Positions 45,473 to 55,326 of a DNA stretch of 64,000 nt are shown here, piece by piece. The stretch comes from Psychrobacillus lasiicapitis (GTDB taxonomy: Bacteria > Bacillota > Bacilli > Bacillales_A > Planococcaceae): contig NZ_VDGH01000012.1 of assembly GCF_006861795.1 (NCBI RefSeq), positions 84,467-148,466 of the forward strand, read 5' to 3'. Made by a program: the position numbers and the translations under genes. Under the pieces are notes generated by a model that did not search any database, was not told the origin of the DNA, and saw nothing but the letters and a program-made list of their open reading frames with translations. How positions within the stretch are numbered: position 1 is the first letter of the stretch; each line of letters starts with the position of its first letter.

Positions 45473-45688
45473 ACATTTTCTAGAGTTCGCAATCATTTCT
45501 TCAGATGCTACTAAAAACATACCTATTAAGAAAGTAAAAACAGCCCCCATTACTGTCCCAATACCGATACCCATCATTGTACTGTATTCGCTTACAAAAA
45601 CCCCGTATAAGAAAATGGCAATTCCAATAGTGAGCACTGTTGCTCCTACATATTTTGTAGCATGAAACATTTTCACGTTTGATTCCAT
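45455..45688 (-). CDS. Small two-TM membrane protein
   Basis: About 77 residues with two hydrophobic helices (YVGATVLTIGIAIFLYGVFV and GIGIGTVMGAVFTFLIGMFLV) and a basic, Cys-containing tail. The ATG at 45688 is favoured because GAGAGG then lies 9 bases upstream; an ATG at 45697 abuts that site. Its 3' end runs through the qox terminator. No family recognised. Confidence 0.6.
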   Translation of the reverse strand: MESNVKMFHATKYVGATVLTIGIAIFLYGVFVSEYSTMMGIGIGTVMGAVFTFLIGMFLVASEEMIANSRKCKKESA

Positions 45689-45814
45689 TTCACTCATCCT
45701 CTCTTTATATATATATATTATTCATCTTGTTCACAATATTGTCAAATAATTTTTGTTTTTTCGTCACATTTTTTTCTTTCCACAAATAAAGAAACCACGT
45801 TATATCTTTCGTAA

Positions 45815-46391
45815 TATAGGGAAACTGCGTGGTAGTGAGTTGAATGAAGTATCTGCTGGGATTTCCGCTTCAGGGCAGACGCTTTCCGCGGGGGGAGCGA
45901 TAAGCCATCACCGACGCTACGCGTACGATGTGATGGCTTATCTGTCTCACTCATCCCGCTGGAGTCGCCGCCCTTCCCCTTCAATCCAATAAAGCAAGCT
46001 ACTTCCTTCATGTCACTATCTATAAGGGAAATGTGAAACTTTATGGAACAAGAGAAGATGTGATACCAATAACTAGTTGAAAAAGACAAGCAGAGCTTTA
46101 TCCTAATAAACGAGCTACTTATTTGGTGATAGCCTTGTCTAATTTGGTTTAATTATTATGGAGTGGTAAACTTGATAAATTTATAACTTTGATACCTGCA
46201 GACACCAAGTTAGCAGCCCATCCATAATGATTGAAGCGGAAGGCGGCGACTCCTGCCGGAATAGCATGAGCTGAAAGCCCCGCAGGAGCGTAAGCGACGA
46301 GGAGATTGAAGCCATGCCGGCGGAAAGCGTCCGCCTGAAGCGAAAATCATAGTGAACCCTTAATAGGGCAACTTACCGCACAGTTTCCCTA
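45815..46391. repeat. MITE-like intergenic repeat, copy R5 (two cores inside one pair of ends)
   Basis: The left end TATAGGGAAACTGCGTGGTAG and the right end, reverse complemented, TAGGGAAACTGTGCGGTAAG are terminal inverted repeats 577 bp apart. One core lies at about 45858-45985 (GGCAGACGCTTTCCGCGGG and GGAGTCGCCGCC). A second, in the opposite orientation, lies at about 46235-46345 (GGCGGCGACTCCTGCC and GGCGGAAAGCGTCCGCC). There is no supported gene in 45689-46450. Confidence 0.75.
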
Positions 46392-46450
46392 AACTGCGTA
46401 GAAAAAGAACTGCTCCGCTGTCTAATGACTTTATAGCAATTCTCTTTCTT

Positions 46451-47914
46451 TTACATTGAATCTATCTTTTCCCCAAAGATTATGACGCTTTGACGTTCTG
46501 TTGCAAATTCTCTTCCATTCCATTTTAAAATATTTTGCACATATCCTAGCGCTTCTGCATGATGCTTGCCGGAAATCTCTTGCAACGCAACAAGCTCATA
46601 CACATCGTCACCTGCAAAATCTATTGGATAAAGCCCATGGATTGGTTCTACCCAGCCTTCTATCGGCTCTTTCAAAGTTCCATCTTCCTTATAGATTTCC
46701 ATTAAATATTCTTTATCTTTAAACATCAAATCAAGCGTATACTTCTTTTTAGGCATAGCACTAGCTATTGTTAATTTATATTGGTCTTGATAATCTATTT
46801 TATAATCATTGCTTTCGTTAAATTCGTCCGAATCGAATACTTGCCGCATTTCCCCTTCAAAAAAGGTAAACAAATATGCTTTTATCGTGCTTTCACTTTC
46901 CCCAGTATCGATTACTACTAAGATGTCATCCAGCTGGTTCCCAGTAAAATCTCCAAGAAATAGCCGAGGATTATAACCGACAGTTTCTTTTAAAGAGAAG
47001 CCTTCATATAAATCTACTTTCTTATTTAAAATATTGAGGGTAATATCTTCCCAATACGAGCTTCTCTCGGTCATACTACCAGTTAAGTAAACAGTTTCTC
47101 GAAAACTATCACCCGTTATATCTCCTCTTTTTTTATCAATAACCGTCTGACCGTTAGTTCTAGCATGTGTAAGACGGCTTAATACTTGCTGTTTTTTCTC
47201 TAATAGTTGCTCTTTTGACGGGTATGGGGAACGAAAAGATAGAGCTTTATCAATGGCAGTTAAATTCTGCTCTAAATTACCAGCTTTCCTCTGTGCATCT
47301 GATAAATAGTACCAGTAATAGGAAAAGTCGTTTGTTTGCAATAGTTTTTCATAATAAGCTGCCACTTTTTTAAAATAATACGGATAAACATCCTTCGCTC
47401 GCACTAGCTCCCCTTCGCTAAAGCGATATACGTCTACCTTATAAGCATCTCCTGTATCATGTATCCAAATAGCAAGTTCATATTGACCATCTTTGCCGTA
47501 ATGATCAGGCATATCCTCCACTTCCAATTTACTATAAACAATATTATTTGTAGGTAACCTTAAAATTCTACCGTTTGTCCATTGTAGTAGATCTAGCTGT
47601 GAACTCATATTGTCTATTTGCCAACCAACAATTAATGTATTTACCCAGTTTTCCGTTACCGGAGCGACTCTTAAATCGGAAATATTATATCCTTTGCCTT
47701 CGATATGTTTTAAAGGTAGCCACTGATCATCATATTTTTTTAATATCACAATATAATTCTGCTGCTCATACCTATATGCGCCAATTAGTTCGGCCATTTG
47801 ATCCCCATCAATATCAGCAAGCAAAATCGCCACTCTTTTTTGGGGTTGCTGCAATTCTAGTACGGTAGCCCCAAGCGGCAAAAAGTTCTGCAGTATATTT
47901 ATATAATCGCCCAT
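46451..47914 (-). CDS. Uncharacterised 487-residue protein with FG-GAP/VCBS-like repeats
   Basis: The ATG at 47914 follows GGGGGGTACA. Several segments look like integrin-type propeller repeats with a Ca-binding-like loop: LLADIDGDQMAELIGAY (near residue 33), KKRGDITGDSFRETVYLTG, FLGDFTGNQLDDILVVID and PIDFAGDDVYELVAL. A helical TPR-like stretch lies near 185-255. No signal peptide or TM is seen. Such repeats usually mediate binding; function unknown. Upstream, a terminator separates it from the giant protease. Confidence 0.65.
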   Translation of the reverse strand: MGDYINILQNFLPLGATVLELQQPQKRVAILLADIDGDQMAELIGAYRYEQQNYIVILKKYDDQWLPLKHIEGKGYNISDLRVAPVTENWVNTLIVGWQIDNMSSQLDLLQWTNGRILRLPTNNIVYSKLEVEDMPDHYGKDGQYELAIWIHDTGDAYKVDVYRFSEGELVRAKDVYPYYFKKVAAYYEKLLQTNDFSYYWYYLSDAQRKAGNLEQNLTAIDKALSFRSPYPSKEQLLEKKQQVLSRLTHARTNGQTVIDKKRGDITGDSFRETVYLTGSMTERSSYWEDITLNILNKKVDLYEGFSLKETVGYNPRLFLGDFTGNQLDDILVVIDTGESESTIKAYLFTFFEGEMRQVFDSDEFNESNDYKIDYQDQYKLTIASAMPKKKYTLDLMFKDKEYLMEIYKEDGTLKEPIEGWVEPIHGLYPIDFAGDDVYELVALQEISGKHHAEALGYVQNILKWNGREFATERQSVIIFGEKIDSM

Positions 47915-48092
47915 TGTACCCCCCATTAAATTTCATTATTACCTATCATATGCGGGTTAATATAAGCTTTAATCATATTTTGCAAAGTTTAAGTGAAAAG
48001 TTTCATTTATATAAAAGTACCAATTAGAAATTTCACGTTACGAAACGCCTATCAGGAACATCAAACACTTGCCACGAATTGTCAAAACAAAA

Positions 48093-48132
48093 AAAGACTG
48101 TCTCAAAAGTATGCCTCTTGAGACAGTCTTTA
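48093..48132 (-). terminator. Terminator of the large protease gene
   Basis: AAAGACTGTCTCAA (48093-48106) pairs exactly with TTGAGACAGTCTTT (48118-48131), with an A run before and T-rich sequence after on the minus strand. Confidence 0.92.
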
Positions 48133-48135
48133 AAA

Positions 48136-51100
48136 TTATTCTGCCAATTTTTCTTCTATCGGCGATTCTACTGATTCATCTATAGGTTGTTCTACAGATG
48201 GTTGTGAAGCTGGGGATGGCACATTGATATATAGTTTACCATTAGCTTTTTGGCGCGTTTCGTTGTTAAAGCTGTCTACAACTTTCACTTCGAGATCCGC
48301 TCCATTCGCTACAGTGTCAGCTGGTACTGTCCAATATCCAACGTAATGGCCGTTCCCTTGTTCCATCATCGGTAATTCAGTCGCGTTTTGTACTTGTCCA
48401 CCTAAATTCGTTAGCGGCATATGGATCGCAAATGTTGCTTTCAATCCAGGGGCACTATCGAATTCAATCTTAACGCTTTTACCTGTAGCTAAATATAAGT
48501 CTTCAGCTGGTTTAACATTTTCGATTGCAGGTGCATCATACTGAGCTGTAACTGTAACTTTTTTCGTTATACTATTATTTGCTTTGTCTTTCGCGACAAC
48601 TTTAATTTCATTCGCACCATTCTCTAGAAGAATTCGTTTAGAGTACTTGCCATCAACTACTGTTGCATTTTGTCCGTTTACTTTTACAGTGTCGAGGTTT
48701 GCATCTTTAATAGTTCCTTCTACAGTTACTGATTCACGATTTGTTTTTTCTCCATCTTTTGGACTGTCGATTGTCAATTCAGGTTTTAAAGTATCTAAAA
48801 TGACTTCAACAGGAGCAGATTCACCTGTTACTTTGCCATCTAGCATGGAAACTGCTGTAAATTCATTTACACCTTCCGTTAATTCAACTGGAATTGCAAA
48901 TTTCCCGTCTTCCCCTACCTCGACAGATCCCGCTTCTTCACCATTTTGTTTCAATTTAATCGTAGTAGTCGGAGATGCTGTCCCTTCTACTGAAATGGAA
49001 GCTTCATTTGTCACTAAGTCAGCTGCCGGTGAAGTGATAACTGGACCATGTACTTCATAACTCACACGAGCACGGATCATATAGTTCCCTTCAGCAGTTG
49101 GTGATAGTGACCAAGCACCTGAAACTCCTTGGTAACTTCTACCTGCATTCGTTCCATTCTCGTCTGTTGCAAGACCTGGAGTGTTTGGATTAGCAAATGT
49201 TTGACGATATACCATAAAGAAGTCACCATTTACCACGATATTATGCTCGCTTAAATCAACAACAGTCCATTCACCATTACGTTTCGCTGTTGCATCGATT
49301 GGACCGGCAAGCATTTTACCTGGAGATCCGTCAGCTCCTGTTGCATCCCATACTTCAACTGCGAATGCAGTTCCACCAGGTACAGGCCATTCTGTATCCC
49401 AGAATCGGAATACACCATCTGTTACGATTCCATTTTCTTTACCTTCTGGTAGAGACATTTTCACTGCCCAAGCATTGCCTGCAGCATTGAAAGCACGTGC
49501 ATTTTCAGCAGTTCCATCATCGTAACCGATTTCTCCGCCTGGATAAGTGTAGAAAGGTTCAAGCGCAATGTTTTGCGACGTTGCTTCTGCACCGATTGTA
49601 ATCGCTACTTCTTGGCTATGATAACCACGTGCAATTACTTTTAATGTGTAATCTCCTTCATATGCAGTTAGTGAATAATTCCCTGCTGCATCTGTTTCAA
49701 CTGGTGTAATGTTTGCATCTTCTACAAGTAATAGAGTTGCTCCAGCGACTCCTTCGCCTGTCGATTGATCCGTGATTGTTCCACTCACTGTGTTTTGTGC
49801 AACTTCATCCAATGTGAAATTAGCAGTTGCCGTGCCATCTGCTTCAATGGAAACAGATTGTTCCTCAGAGGTAAAGCCATAAGCTTCTGCTTTCACTGTG
49901 AATGTCCCTGCACCATGAGTTAGTGAATAAGAACCGTCAGCAGGGTTTGTATAAACCGAACGACCTGATTCAAGTACACTCACTTGAGCACCTAATGGTA
50001 ATAGCGTAGGGTTTGCAACCTTTTCTACTACTGGTGGTGCTTCTTTAATCGGTAATACAGGACGAATCTTCGTTGGATCAATATCCTCTTTTTTAGCAAG
50101 TTTATCTGTACCATTTCCAATAGTCACTTTGTTATTTGCGCTGTTAGTGATTACGCTATTTGTTTTATTTACATTATTGTCTAGTCCTTTTGCTACTTTG
50201 CCAGTCTGCGAAACCTCAGCAAGTGTTACGTCATCGATATACCATCCCTCTTTCACAACACTTCCATCTGAAAAGGCATTAAAGCCAATATAAACGCGTT
50301 GTCCAGCATAAGCCGACAGGTCCACTTCACCATCAATCCAACCGTTTGATGCACCTTGGACCATTAGTAATTGTGTCCACTCGACTTGATCAGTTGAAAT
50401 AAATACATGACCATAATCCCAAGCTCTTCCTGTAGAAGATTGCTCAAAGTTATGCCATTGTTTGAATTGCAAATAAGAGTTCCCTTCCGGTAAATCGACA
50501 GGAGGCATTACTAATGTAGCGTTCATTCTGCTATCGTAATTACCTTCTAGGTTTGTGGCATATACTTTCTCACCAGATGCAGCATTTCCTGGACCTGAAG
50601 TTGGGACGCCCCATTCCCAGCTATTTGCATCTCCAAAGGAAGTCCAGCCCACAGGTGTCGATTCAAAGTCTTCTGAATATCCTACTGTTATGCCCGGCTT
50701 CACTTGAACAATATATTCTTCACTGTTCACTTCATTATTTCCAAAGTCATTTATGGACCATTTGTACGTAAAGGAGTTGCCTGTGATTATGTCACCAGGA
50801 AGCACTACACTGTACTCACCAGATTTGTAATCACCAGATTTGCGACCAGCTTCGATCGATTGCCATGCACCATTTGCATCTTTGTAGTTTAGAAGGACAG
50901 ATGCAACGCTAATGTTATCGCTTACTGCAATTGACAATTCTAAATCCATTCCTGCATATGTTTCTTGAGGTGCTGCATGTTCGAATACAGGAGCCTCACT
51001 ATCGTCTCCTTGTTGTGTCACTTGTCCTTTCAGTGTACCAAGTCCAGTGATAATGGAAGATACAGCCTCATAAGCATCAACCAATCCATAACCATATGCA

Positions 51101-52587
51101 TGGTTAGGAGTTGTCGGATATTGAGTGTCCGTTAATGGATTTGCTGTATTAAGAAGAATTTCCTCCATTTCATCGACCGTCAAATTTGCGTTAACTTGGC
51201 GAAGAAGTGCTGCTACGCCAGATACAGCAGGTCCTGACATAGATGTTCCATTCCAGCCACCTTCATAATTACCACCCGGTACAGATGAGCGGATGTTCAC
51301 GCCTGGTGCCGAGATATCTGGTTTTGTTTCAGCATATGGCGAAGGTCCACGAAGAGAGAAGCTTCCCACTTTGTTATTGATATCAGTTGCACCAGTTGCA
51401 AATGACTCTGGATAATTGGCAGGTGCCGCTACAGATCCTGCTCCACCAGGATTCGTAAGCGTTGTATTCCCTGCTGAGAATTCCGGAAAAATTTCCGCTG
51501 CACGCCAGTTAATTACAACTTCACGATACCACTCATCAAGTCCAGGACCACCACCCCATGAGTTATTTACAATATCCGGAGCCATGTCAACGCGTGCATT
51601 TCCGTTTGCGTCAGTCGGTGCTAAGATCCATTGAGCAGCTTCTAGCAAGTCAGTGTCAGTCCCACCGTTTGCAGAGAATGCTTTTACTGCAATATATTTG
51701 GCACCAGGTGCAACACCAATTTGATTCGTATCATTTGGTTCACTACCAACCATTGTTCCCGTTACATGTGTTCCATGATCAATATCATCATATGGAGTAG
51801 CTCGTCCAGCCGTTGCATCGAACCAGTTAAAGTCGTGTGTAACTTGTCCAGTTGCTTTATTGTAACCCCGGTATTTTTCTTTTAAAGCCGGATGATCCCA
51901 CTGAACTCCCGTATCAATACTTGCTACAACTGTTCCAGCTCCATCGATGCCCATTTCCCAAACGTCTGGTGCTTTGACACGCTCAACATTCCACTCAATG
52001 TTTGCAGTTTCTGCTTTAGGTGCGATGGCATTTTTGGTTTTCGTTGTAAATAATTGACGAGTTTCGTTCGGTAGTACTTTTTCAACCTCCGGGAATGTTG
52101 CAATTTTTTCAGCAACCTCTTTTGTTGCTGTTACAGCCATTCCATTTACAATGTAATACGATGTAATATCCTCCGCATTCCCTTTAGCTGCTTCTTGTTC
52201 AAGGAATTGCTTTACTGATTGCTGCGATTCAAGAGAGGTTGCCTTAAGTTCTGATACAACCGCAGATCGCTGAACGAGCTTCGCATTGTGTGCCGATAAA
52301 TTTGCTGCATCTGCACTTTTTCGAGCTTCAGCCGCTACTGCTTCTGAATCTGTTTTCTCTTTGAATTTGATCAGGAAAGTTACTTTTTCATCTTGTTTAA
52401 AATTTTCTAGTAATCGAGTGCTCATCTTTTCTGTCACAGAAATAGTATTCGAGCTTGACTCTCTGAAAGATTGATGAATTTTACTCGTTGTTTCTGCACT
52501 AACTACGTTAGGTGCGACTAGTGAAAACGTCATTAGTAAAGATGCAGCAATACTAAGTGCTTTGACCGAACTACTTTTCCTCCCCAT
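48136..52587 (-). CDS. Large secreted subtilisin-like protease (bacillopeptidase F type)
   Basis: 1483 residues. Order: signal peptide (1-31), inhibitor I9-type propeptide (about 65-180), S8 catalytic domain with Asp225 in SIDTG, His271 in DHGTHVTG and Ser in GTSMSGP (about 455). Next come an Ig-like region, an immune-inhibitor-A-type MAM-like domain (EDFESTPVGW to GWYIDDVTLAEV, about 650-810), two or more carboxypeptidase-regulatory-like beta domains (about 880-1040), an anchor-J-like segment, and bacterial Ig repeats (about 1190-1390). The acidic tail lacks LPXTG. Length and order resemble bacillopeptidase F. Proteolysis of extracellular protein is likely. GGAGGAAAGAAG precedes the ATG. Confidence 0.9.
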   Translation of the reverse strand: MGRKSSSVKALSIAASLLMTFSLVAPNVVSAETTSKIHQSFRESSSNTISVTEKMSTRLLENFKQDEKVTFLIKFKEKTDSEAVAAEARKSADAANLSAHNAKLVQRSAVVSELKATSLESQQSVKQFLEQEAAKGNAEDITSYYIVNGMAVTATKEVAEKIATFPEVEKVLPNETRQLFTTKTKNAIAPKAETANIEWNVERVKAPDVWEMGIDGAGTVVASIDTGVQWDHPALKEKYRGYNKATGQVTHDFNWFDATAGRATPYDDIDHGTHVTGTMVGSEPNDTNQIGVAPGAKYIAVKAFSANGGTDTDLLEAAQWILAPTDANGNARVDMAPDIVNNSWGGGPGLDEWYREVVINWRAAEIFPEFSAGNTTLTNPGGAGSVAAPANYPESFATGATDINNKVGSFSLRGPSPYAETKPDISAPGVNIRSSVPGGNYEGGWNGTSMSGPAVSGVAALLRQVNANLTVDEMEEILLNTANPLTDTQYPTTPNHAYGYGLVDAYEAVSSIITGLGTLKGQVTQQGDDSEAPVFEHAAPQETYAGMDLELSIAVSDNISVASVLLNYKDANGAWQSIEAGRKSGDYKSGEYSVVLPGDIITGNSFTYKWSINDFGNNEVNSEEYIVQVKPGITVGYSEDFESTPVGWTSFGDANSWEWGVPTSGPGNAASGEKVYATNLEGNYDSRMNATLVMPPVDLPEGNSYLQFKQWHNFEQSSTGRAWDYGHVFISTDQVEWTQLLMVQGASNGWIDGEVDLSAYAGQRVYIGFNAFSDGSVVKEGWYIDDVTLAEVSQTGKVAKGLDNNVNKTNSVITNSANNKVTIGNGTDKLAKKEDIDPTKIRPVLPIKEAPPVVEKVANPTLLPLGAQVSVLESGRSVYTNPADGSYSLTHGAGTFTVKAEAYGFTSEEQSVSIEADGTATANFTLDEVAQNTVSGTITDQSTGEGVAGATLLLVEDANITPVETDAAGNYSLTAYEGDYTLKVIARGYHSQEVAITIGAEATSQNIALEPFYTYPGGEIGYDDGTAENARAFNAAGNAWAVKMSLPEGKENGIVTDGVFRFWDTEWPVPGGTAFAVEVWDATGADGSPGKMLAGPIDATAKRNGEWTVVDLSEHNIVVNGDFFMVYRQTFANPNTPGLATDENGTNAGRSYQGVSGAWSLSPTAEGNYMIRARVSYEVHGPVITSPAADLVTNEASISVEGTASPTTTIKLKQNGEEAGSVEVGEDGKFAIPVELTEGVNEFTAVSMLDGKVTGESAPVEVILDTLKPELTIDSPKDGEKTNRESVTVEGTIKDANLDTVKVNGQNATVVDGKYSKRILLENGANEIKVVAKDKANNSITKKVTVTAQYDAPAIENVKPAEDLYLATGKSVKIEFDSAPGLKATFAIHMPLTNLGGQVQNATELPMMEQGNGHYVGYWTVPADTVANGADLEVKVVDSFNNETRQKANGKLYINVPSPASQPSVEQPIDESVESPIEEKLAE

Positions 52588-53252
52588 CTTCTTTCCTCCT
52601 TTGAATTTACCAACGATTTTAATACCTAGCGAGAACTTGATAGACTCTTAACGACCTAAAAAAGACCAAACAAAAACACCTTCTCCCCCTTTCCCAAACG
52701 ATCATTTAGGCAAACAGAATCAATGGTGTCATTCATAAATCTCTTGTTGTTATTAATATTATAAAGGAAATGATTTGCAATTTTTGTCTATTACCGTCGA
52801 ATTATATCTGAATTTTCAAAATTAATAGTTATATACTATTTTATACCTTTTCTTCGATAGGTAATAAGTCTCTCGAATTTGTTTTGCGAGTTAAGTATAA
52901 AGCTCATAGTATTTGCTATTAGTAGTTTTATGAAAAATAATATATTATCTGGAATAAGTTATAATTTGTTACTTTTCCAAAAAATAATCAATTATTCCCA
53001 TTTAAAAATATAAGGGTAATTGGACTATTAATTATAATTCAATACATAAGGTATTTAAAATTATAAAATTGTATCTAAAAGGGTTAATAATGAATAAAAA
53101 CACTAAAATTTAATATATTTAATGAGTCATTTTGACTAAAATAATTAAAATGCCTTTTTTACAAAAACAATCATCATCTCTAAAAATTCAGGAGTTTAGG
53201 TAATTTGGATATAGTTCTAGATTCTACATATCTCCTAACTATCTACAACGCT

Positions 53253-53283
53253 TTGACCTAGAACTCTTTCAGTTGTGTATAAT
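53253..53283 (+). promoter_or_regulatory. Possible SigA promoter for the trypsin-like protease gene
   Basis: TTGACC (53253-53258) and TATAAT (53278-53283) are separated by 19 bases, about 30 bases before the start codon. The rest of the 724-bp interval 52588-53311 is very AT-rich and holds no recognisable gene. Confidence 0.45.
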
Positions 53284-53311
53284 ACATGTAACGACGGGAG
53301 TGTGAGAGTGA

Positions 53312-54115
53312 ATGAATTCAACTAAACCAGATTGGGAAGAAGAAGTAGATGAAGAGTTCCTCGAATTTGTGTTGGAGGCACAAAGAGATGCACTTCTGAA
53401 AGAAGCACAAGAAAAGACAAACAGGAAAACGAAGCGTCCGTTTCCAAGATGGATATTCTGGATAATGGCGACTGTTTTATTCATTAATACGTTTGCTGTT
53501 ATCTTTCAAATATATTCAATTCCAGCTATCGAGTTTTTAAAAGCATCTGCCAAACTATCTGCACAAGAGGACATATCACGCTATAAAAAGTCTGTTGTTA
53601 TTGTATTAACAGAAGATGGAAAAGGCACGGGTTTTTCTATATCTAGTGATGGAACTATTTTAACAAACTATCATGTTATTGAAGGTAATGAAACTGTAAC
53701 GGTTGGTTTTCCAGAAGACGGACGTTTTAAAGCGAGCGTGGTACATACATATCCTTCAGTGGATCTAGCTGTATTGAAAATAGATGGAGAAAATTTGCCA
53801 TACTTAGAGCTTGCCAAACAAGCGACTATGGTTGAAGGCGATTCCATTTCCTTTATCGGTAATCCGCTAAGCTTTACTGGTATAGCAAACGAAGGAAAAA
53901 TGATTGATTATTATCAGCTAAGTGATTGGGATGTGCCTATAGTGATGATGGAAGCACCAGTCTATCGAGGGAACAGCGGCAGTCCAGTTTTAGATAATAA
54001 AGGTCAAGTAATTGGCGTTGTATTTGCTACAATGGACCATGATGAATATGGGAGAGTTGGACTGTTCGTACCGATTGATGAGTATTATAAGAAACAAGAA
54101 AAAGATATACCCTAA
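53312..54115 (+). CDS. Membrane-anchored trypsin-like serine protease (HtrA-like, no PDZ)
   Basis: 267 residues: a charged acidic N-terminal cytoplasmic part (1-47), one TM segment WIFWIMATVLFINTFAVIF, then an extracellular trypsin-like domain with the triad His in TNYHVIEG (about 127), Asp in VDLAVLKI (about 157) and Ser in YRGNSGSPV (about 223). HtrA proteins normally add a C-terminal PDZ domain, absent here. It could act in surface protein quality control. GAGAGTGA precedes the ATG. Not linked to the large protease, from which it is divergent. Confidence 0.88.
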   Translation: MNSTKPDWEEEVDEEFLEFVLEAQRDALLKEAQEKTNRKTKRPFPRWIFWIMATVLFINTFAVIFQIYSIPAIEFLKASAKLSAQEDISRYKKSVVIVLTEDGKGTGFSISSDGTILTNYHVIEGNETVTVGFPEDGRFKASVVHTYPSVDLAVLKIDGENLPYLELAKQATMVEGDSISFIGNPLSFTGIANEGKMIDYYQLSDWDVPIVMMEAPVYRGNSGSPVLDNKGQVIGVVFATMDHDEYGRVGLFVPIDEYYKKQEKDIP

Positions 54116-54185
54116 CAAGATTATTTACTTCACCTAAAATCTAATCTAATTCAGTTTTTCTCTTAAAGGTATCCAGAAAATGGTT

Positions 54186-54295
54186 ATGGGCAACCAACCA
54201 GTCCTTGAAAGCAATCAAATCCACTTTGAAAGTAACCAAATTAGCTCCAGAGCAACCATTTTTTCATCTAACAAGTTTACTTGCATTGAGACACC
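54186..54295 (+). repeat. Subrepeat block of about 21-bp units, copy S2
   Basis: Units GGGCAACCAACC, GAAAGCAATCAA, GAAAGTAACCAA and AGAGCAACCA occur at 20-21-bp spacing, with a tail AACAAGTTTACTTGCATTGAGACACC. It is clearly homologous to 19206-19315, including the tail. The 428-bp gap 54116-54543 otherwise contains only the terminator. Confidence 0.6.
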
Positions 54296-54501
54296 ATTCA
54301 TATTAACGCAATTTTTAGGTACTCTGCGCAATCACTTGTTATTTGGTCACTTTAAGTCTTAGCGCTAGATACAAAGTATCCGCTTGTTTGGCTTTGTCGC
54401 GTTCATGATAGTTTATAGCTCATCACACCGTTTATTGGAATATATTAACCGTATAAAAGTTATCTGCATGTCTAAACCTACTCTACTTTTTAACCAACAA
54501 A

Positions 54502-54539
54502 AAATGCAGGAAGAAAATGAACATTTCCTTCCTGCATTT
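54502..54539 (-). terminator. Terminator of the helicase operon
   Basis: AAATGCAGGAAG pairs exactly with CTTCCTGCATTT; on the minus strand a T run follows the stem. Confidence 0.9.
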
Positions 54540-54543
54540 GATT

Positions 54544-55308
54544 TTACTTAGACAAGTATTTCTCTCTCCACGTCAAACGCTCTTTATCATTCAGCGCATT
54601 CTCCAGTTTTTCATCCCATCTTTCAAGTAATGTATTCCAAACACGCGCATAGAATACATCCTCTTCTTTATTATGAAGAACAAATTCAAAGCATGGAATG
54701 TCATCGACATACAGCTCTGTCGTCGACTGAATTTCGGATATAACTACTTGTATATCCCCTTCCTCCCCTTCCACATCTTTGGCTTGAAGCGCTTCAATGA
54801 TTTGCTCTTTGTCGAAAGAAAGCTCCACATCCAAATACCCTTCTTTCACATATCGGTAAATTGCAAGCTCACCTTCCCCATCCATGGCAGTTTTAATGTT
54901 ACCATTCAAGAAATTTTCGTGAGTAGTACTATATAGAACAACCTGTGTTTCCACTTCCTGTTCCTCTTCAAAAATACCATTCTCGAGTTGATGATTTCCT
55001 TTATTTGTTAAGGAAAACAATCCATAGTTTTTCGTTATTAATCCGGTCCTACCCATTATATCGATTAAATCCTCTACAAAAAGCTGCTCGACAAGTAAGA
55101 TTTCACTTAATTGCTCCGCTTTTGCAATTTCCGCTTTTTGAAATGCCATAAGCATCATTTTCATCAGGATATCCATTTTTGTTCGTTTCACCGGTCTATA
55201 CTCAACTTCAATAGAATGAATGGGCAAACTCCAGGTATTGGAATACATGATTTTTATCTTATTGTTTTGTTGCAATTCATTTTTTAATCGTTTCTCTAAG
55301 CTTTGCAT
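54544..55308 (-). CDS. Uncharacterised helicase-partner protein
   Basis: A 254-residue soluble protein of no recognised family. Residues 1-45 are helical and basic (LEKRLKNELQQNNKIKIMY). A segment near 45-115 looks like a winged-helix-type fold (ILMKMMLMAFQKAEI, LLVEQLFVEDLIDIMGRTGLITKNYGLFSLTNKG), and the C-terminal half is acidic with beta-rich and helical parts. It follows the SF1 helicase by 18 bases and ends at a terminator, so both form one operon and probably act together. Confidence 0.7.
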   Translation of the reverse strand: MQSLEKRLKNELQQNNKIKIMYSNTWSLPIHSIEVEYRPVKRTKMDILMKMMLMAFQKAEIAKAEQLSEILLVEQLFVEDLIDIMGRTGLITKNYGLFSLTNKGNHQLENGIFEEEQEVETQVVLYSTTHENFLNGNIKTAMDGEGELAIYRYVKEGYLDVELSFDKEQIIEALQAKDVEGEEGDIQVVISEIQSTTELYVDDIPCFEFVLHNKEEDVFYARVWNTLLERWDEKLENALNDKERLTWREKYLSK

Positions 55309-55326
55309 ATTATTTATACCTCTATG

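Noticed and set aside
48584..49060. Antisense frames within the large protease gene and other long shadow frames
   Set aside because: They lie fully inside a well-supported gene on the other strand, lack ribosome sites, and follow its codon periodicity.
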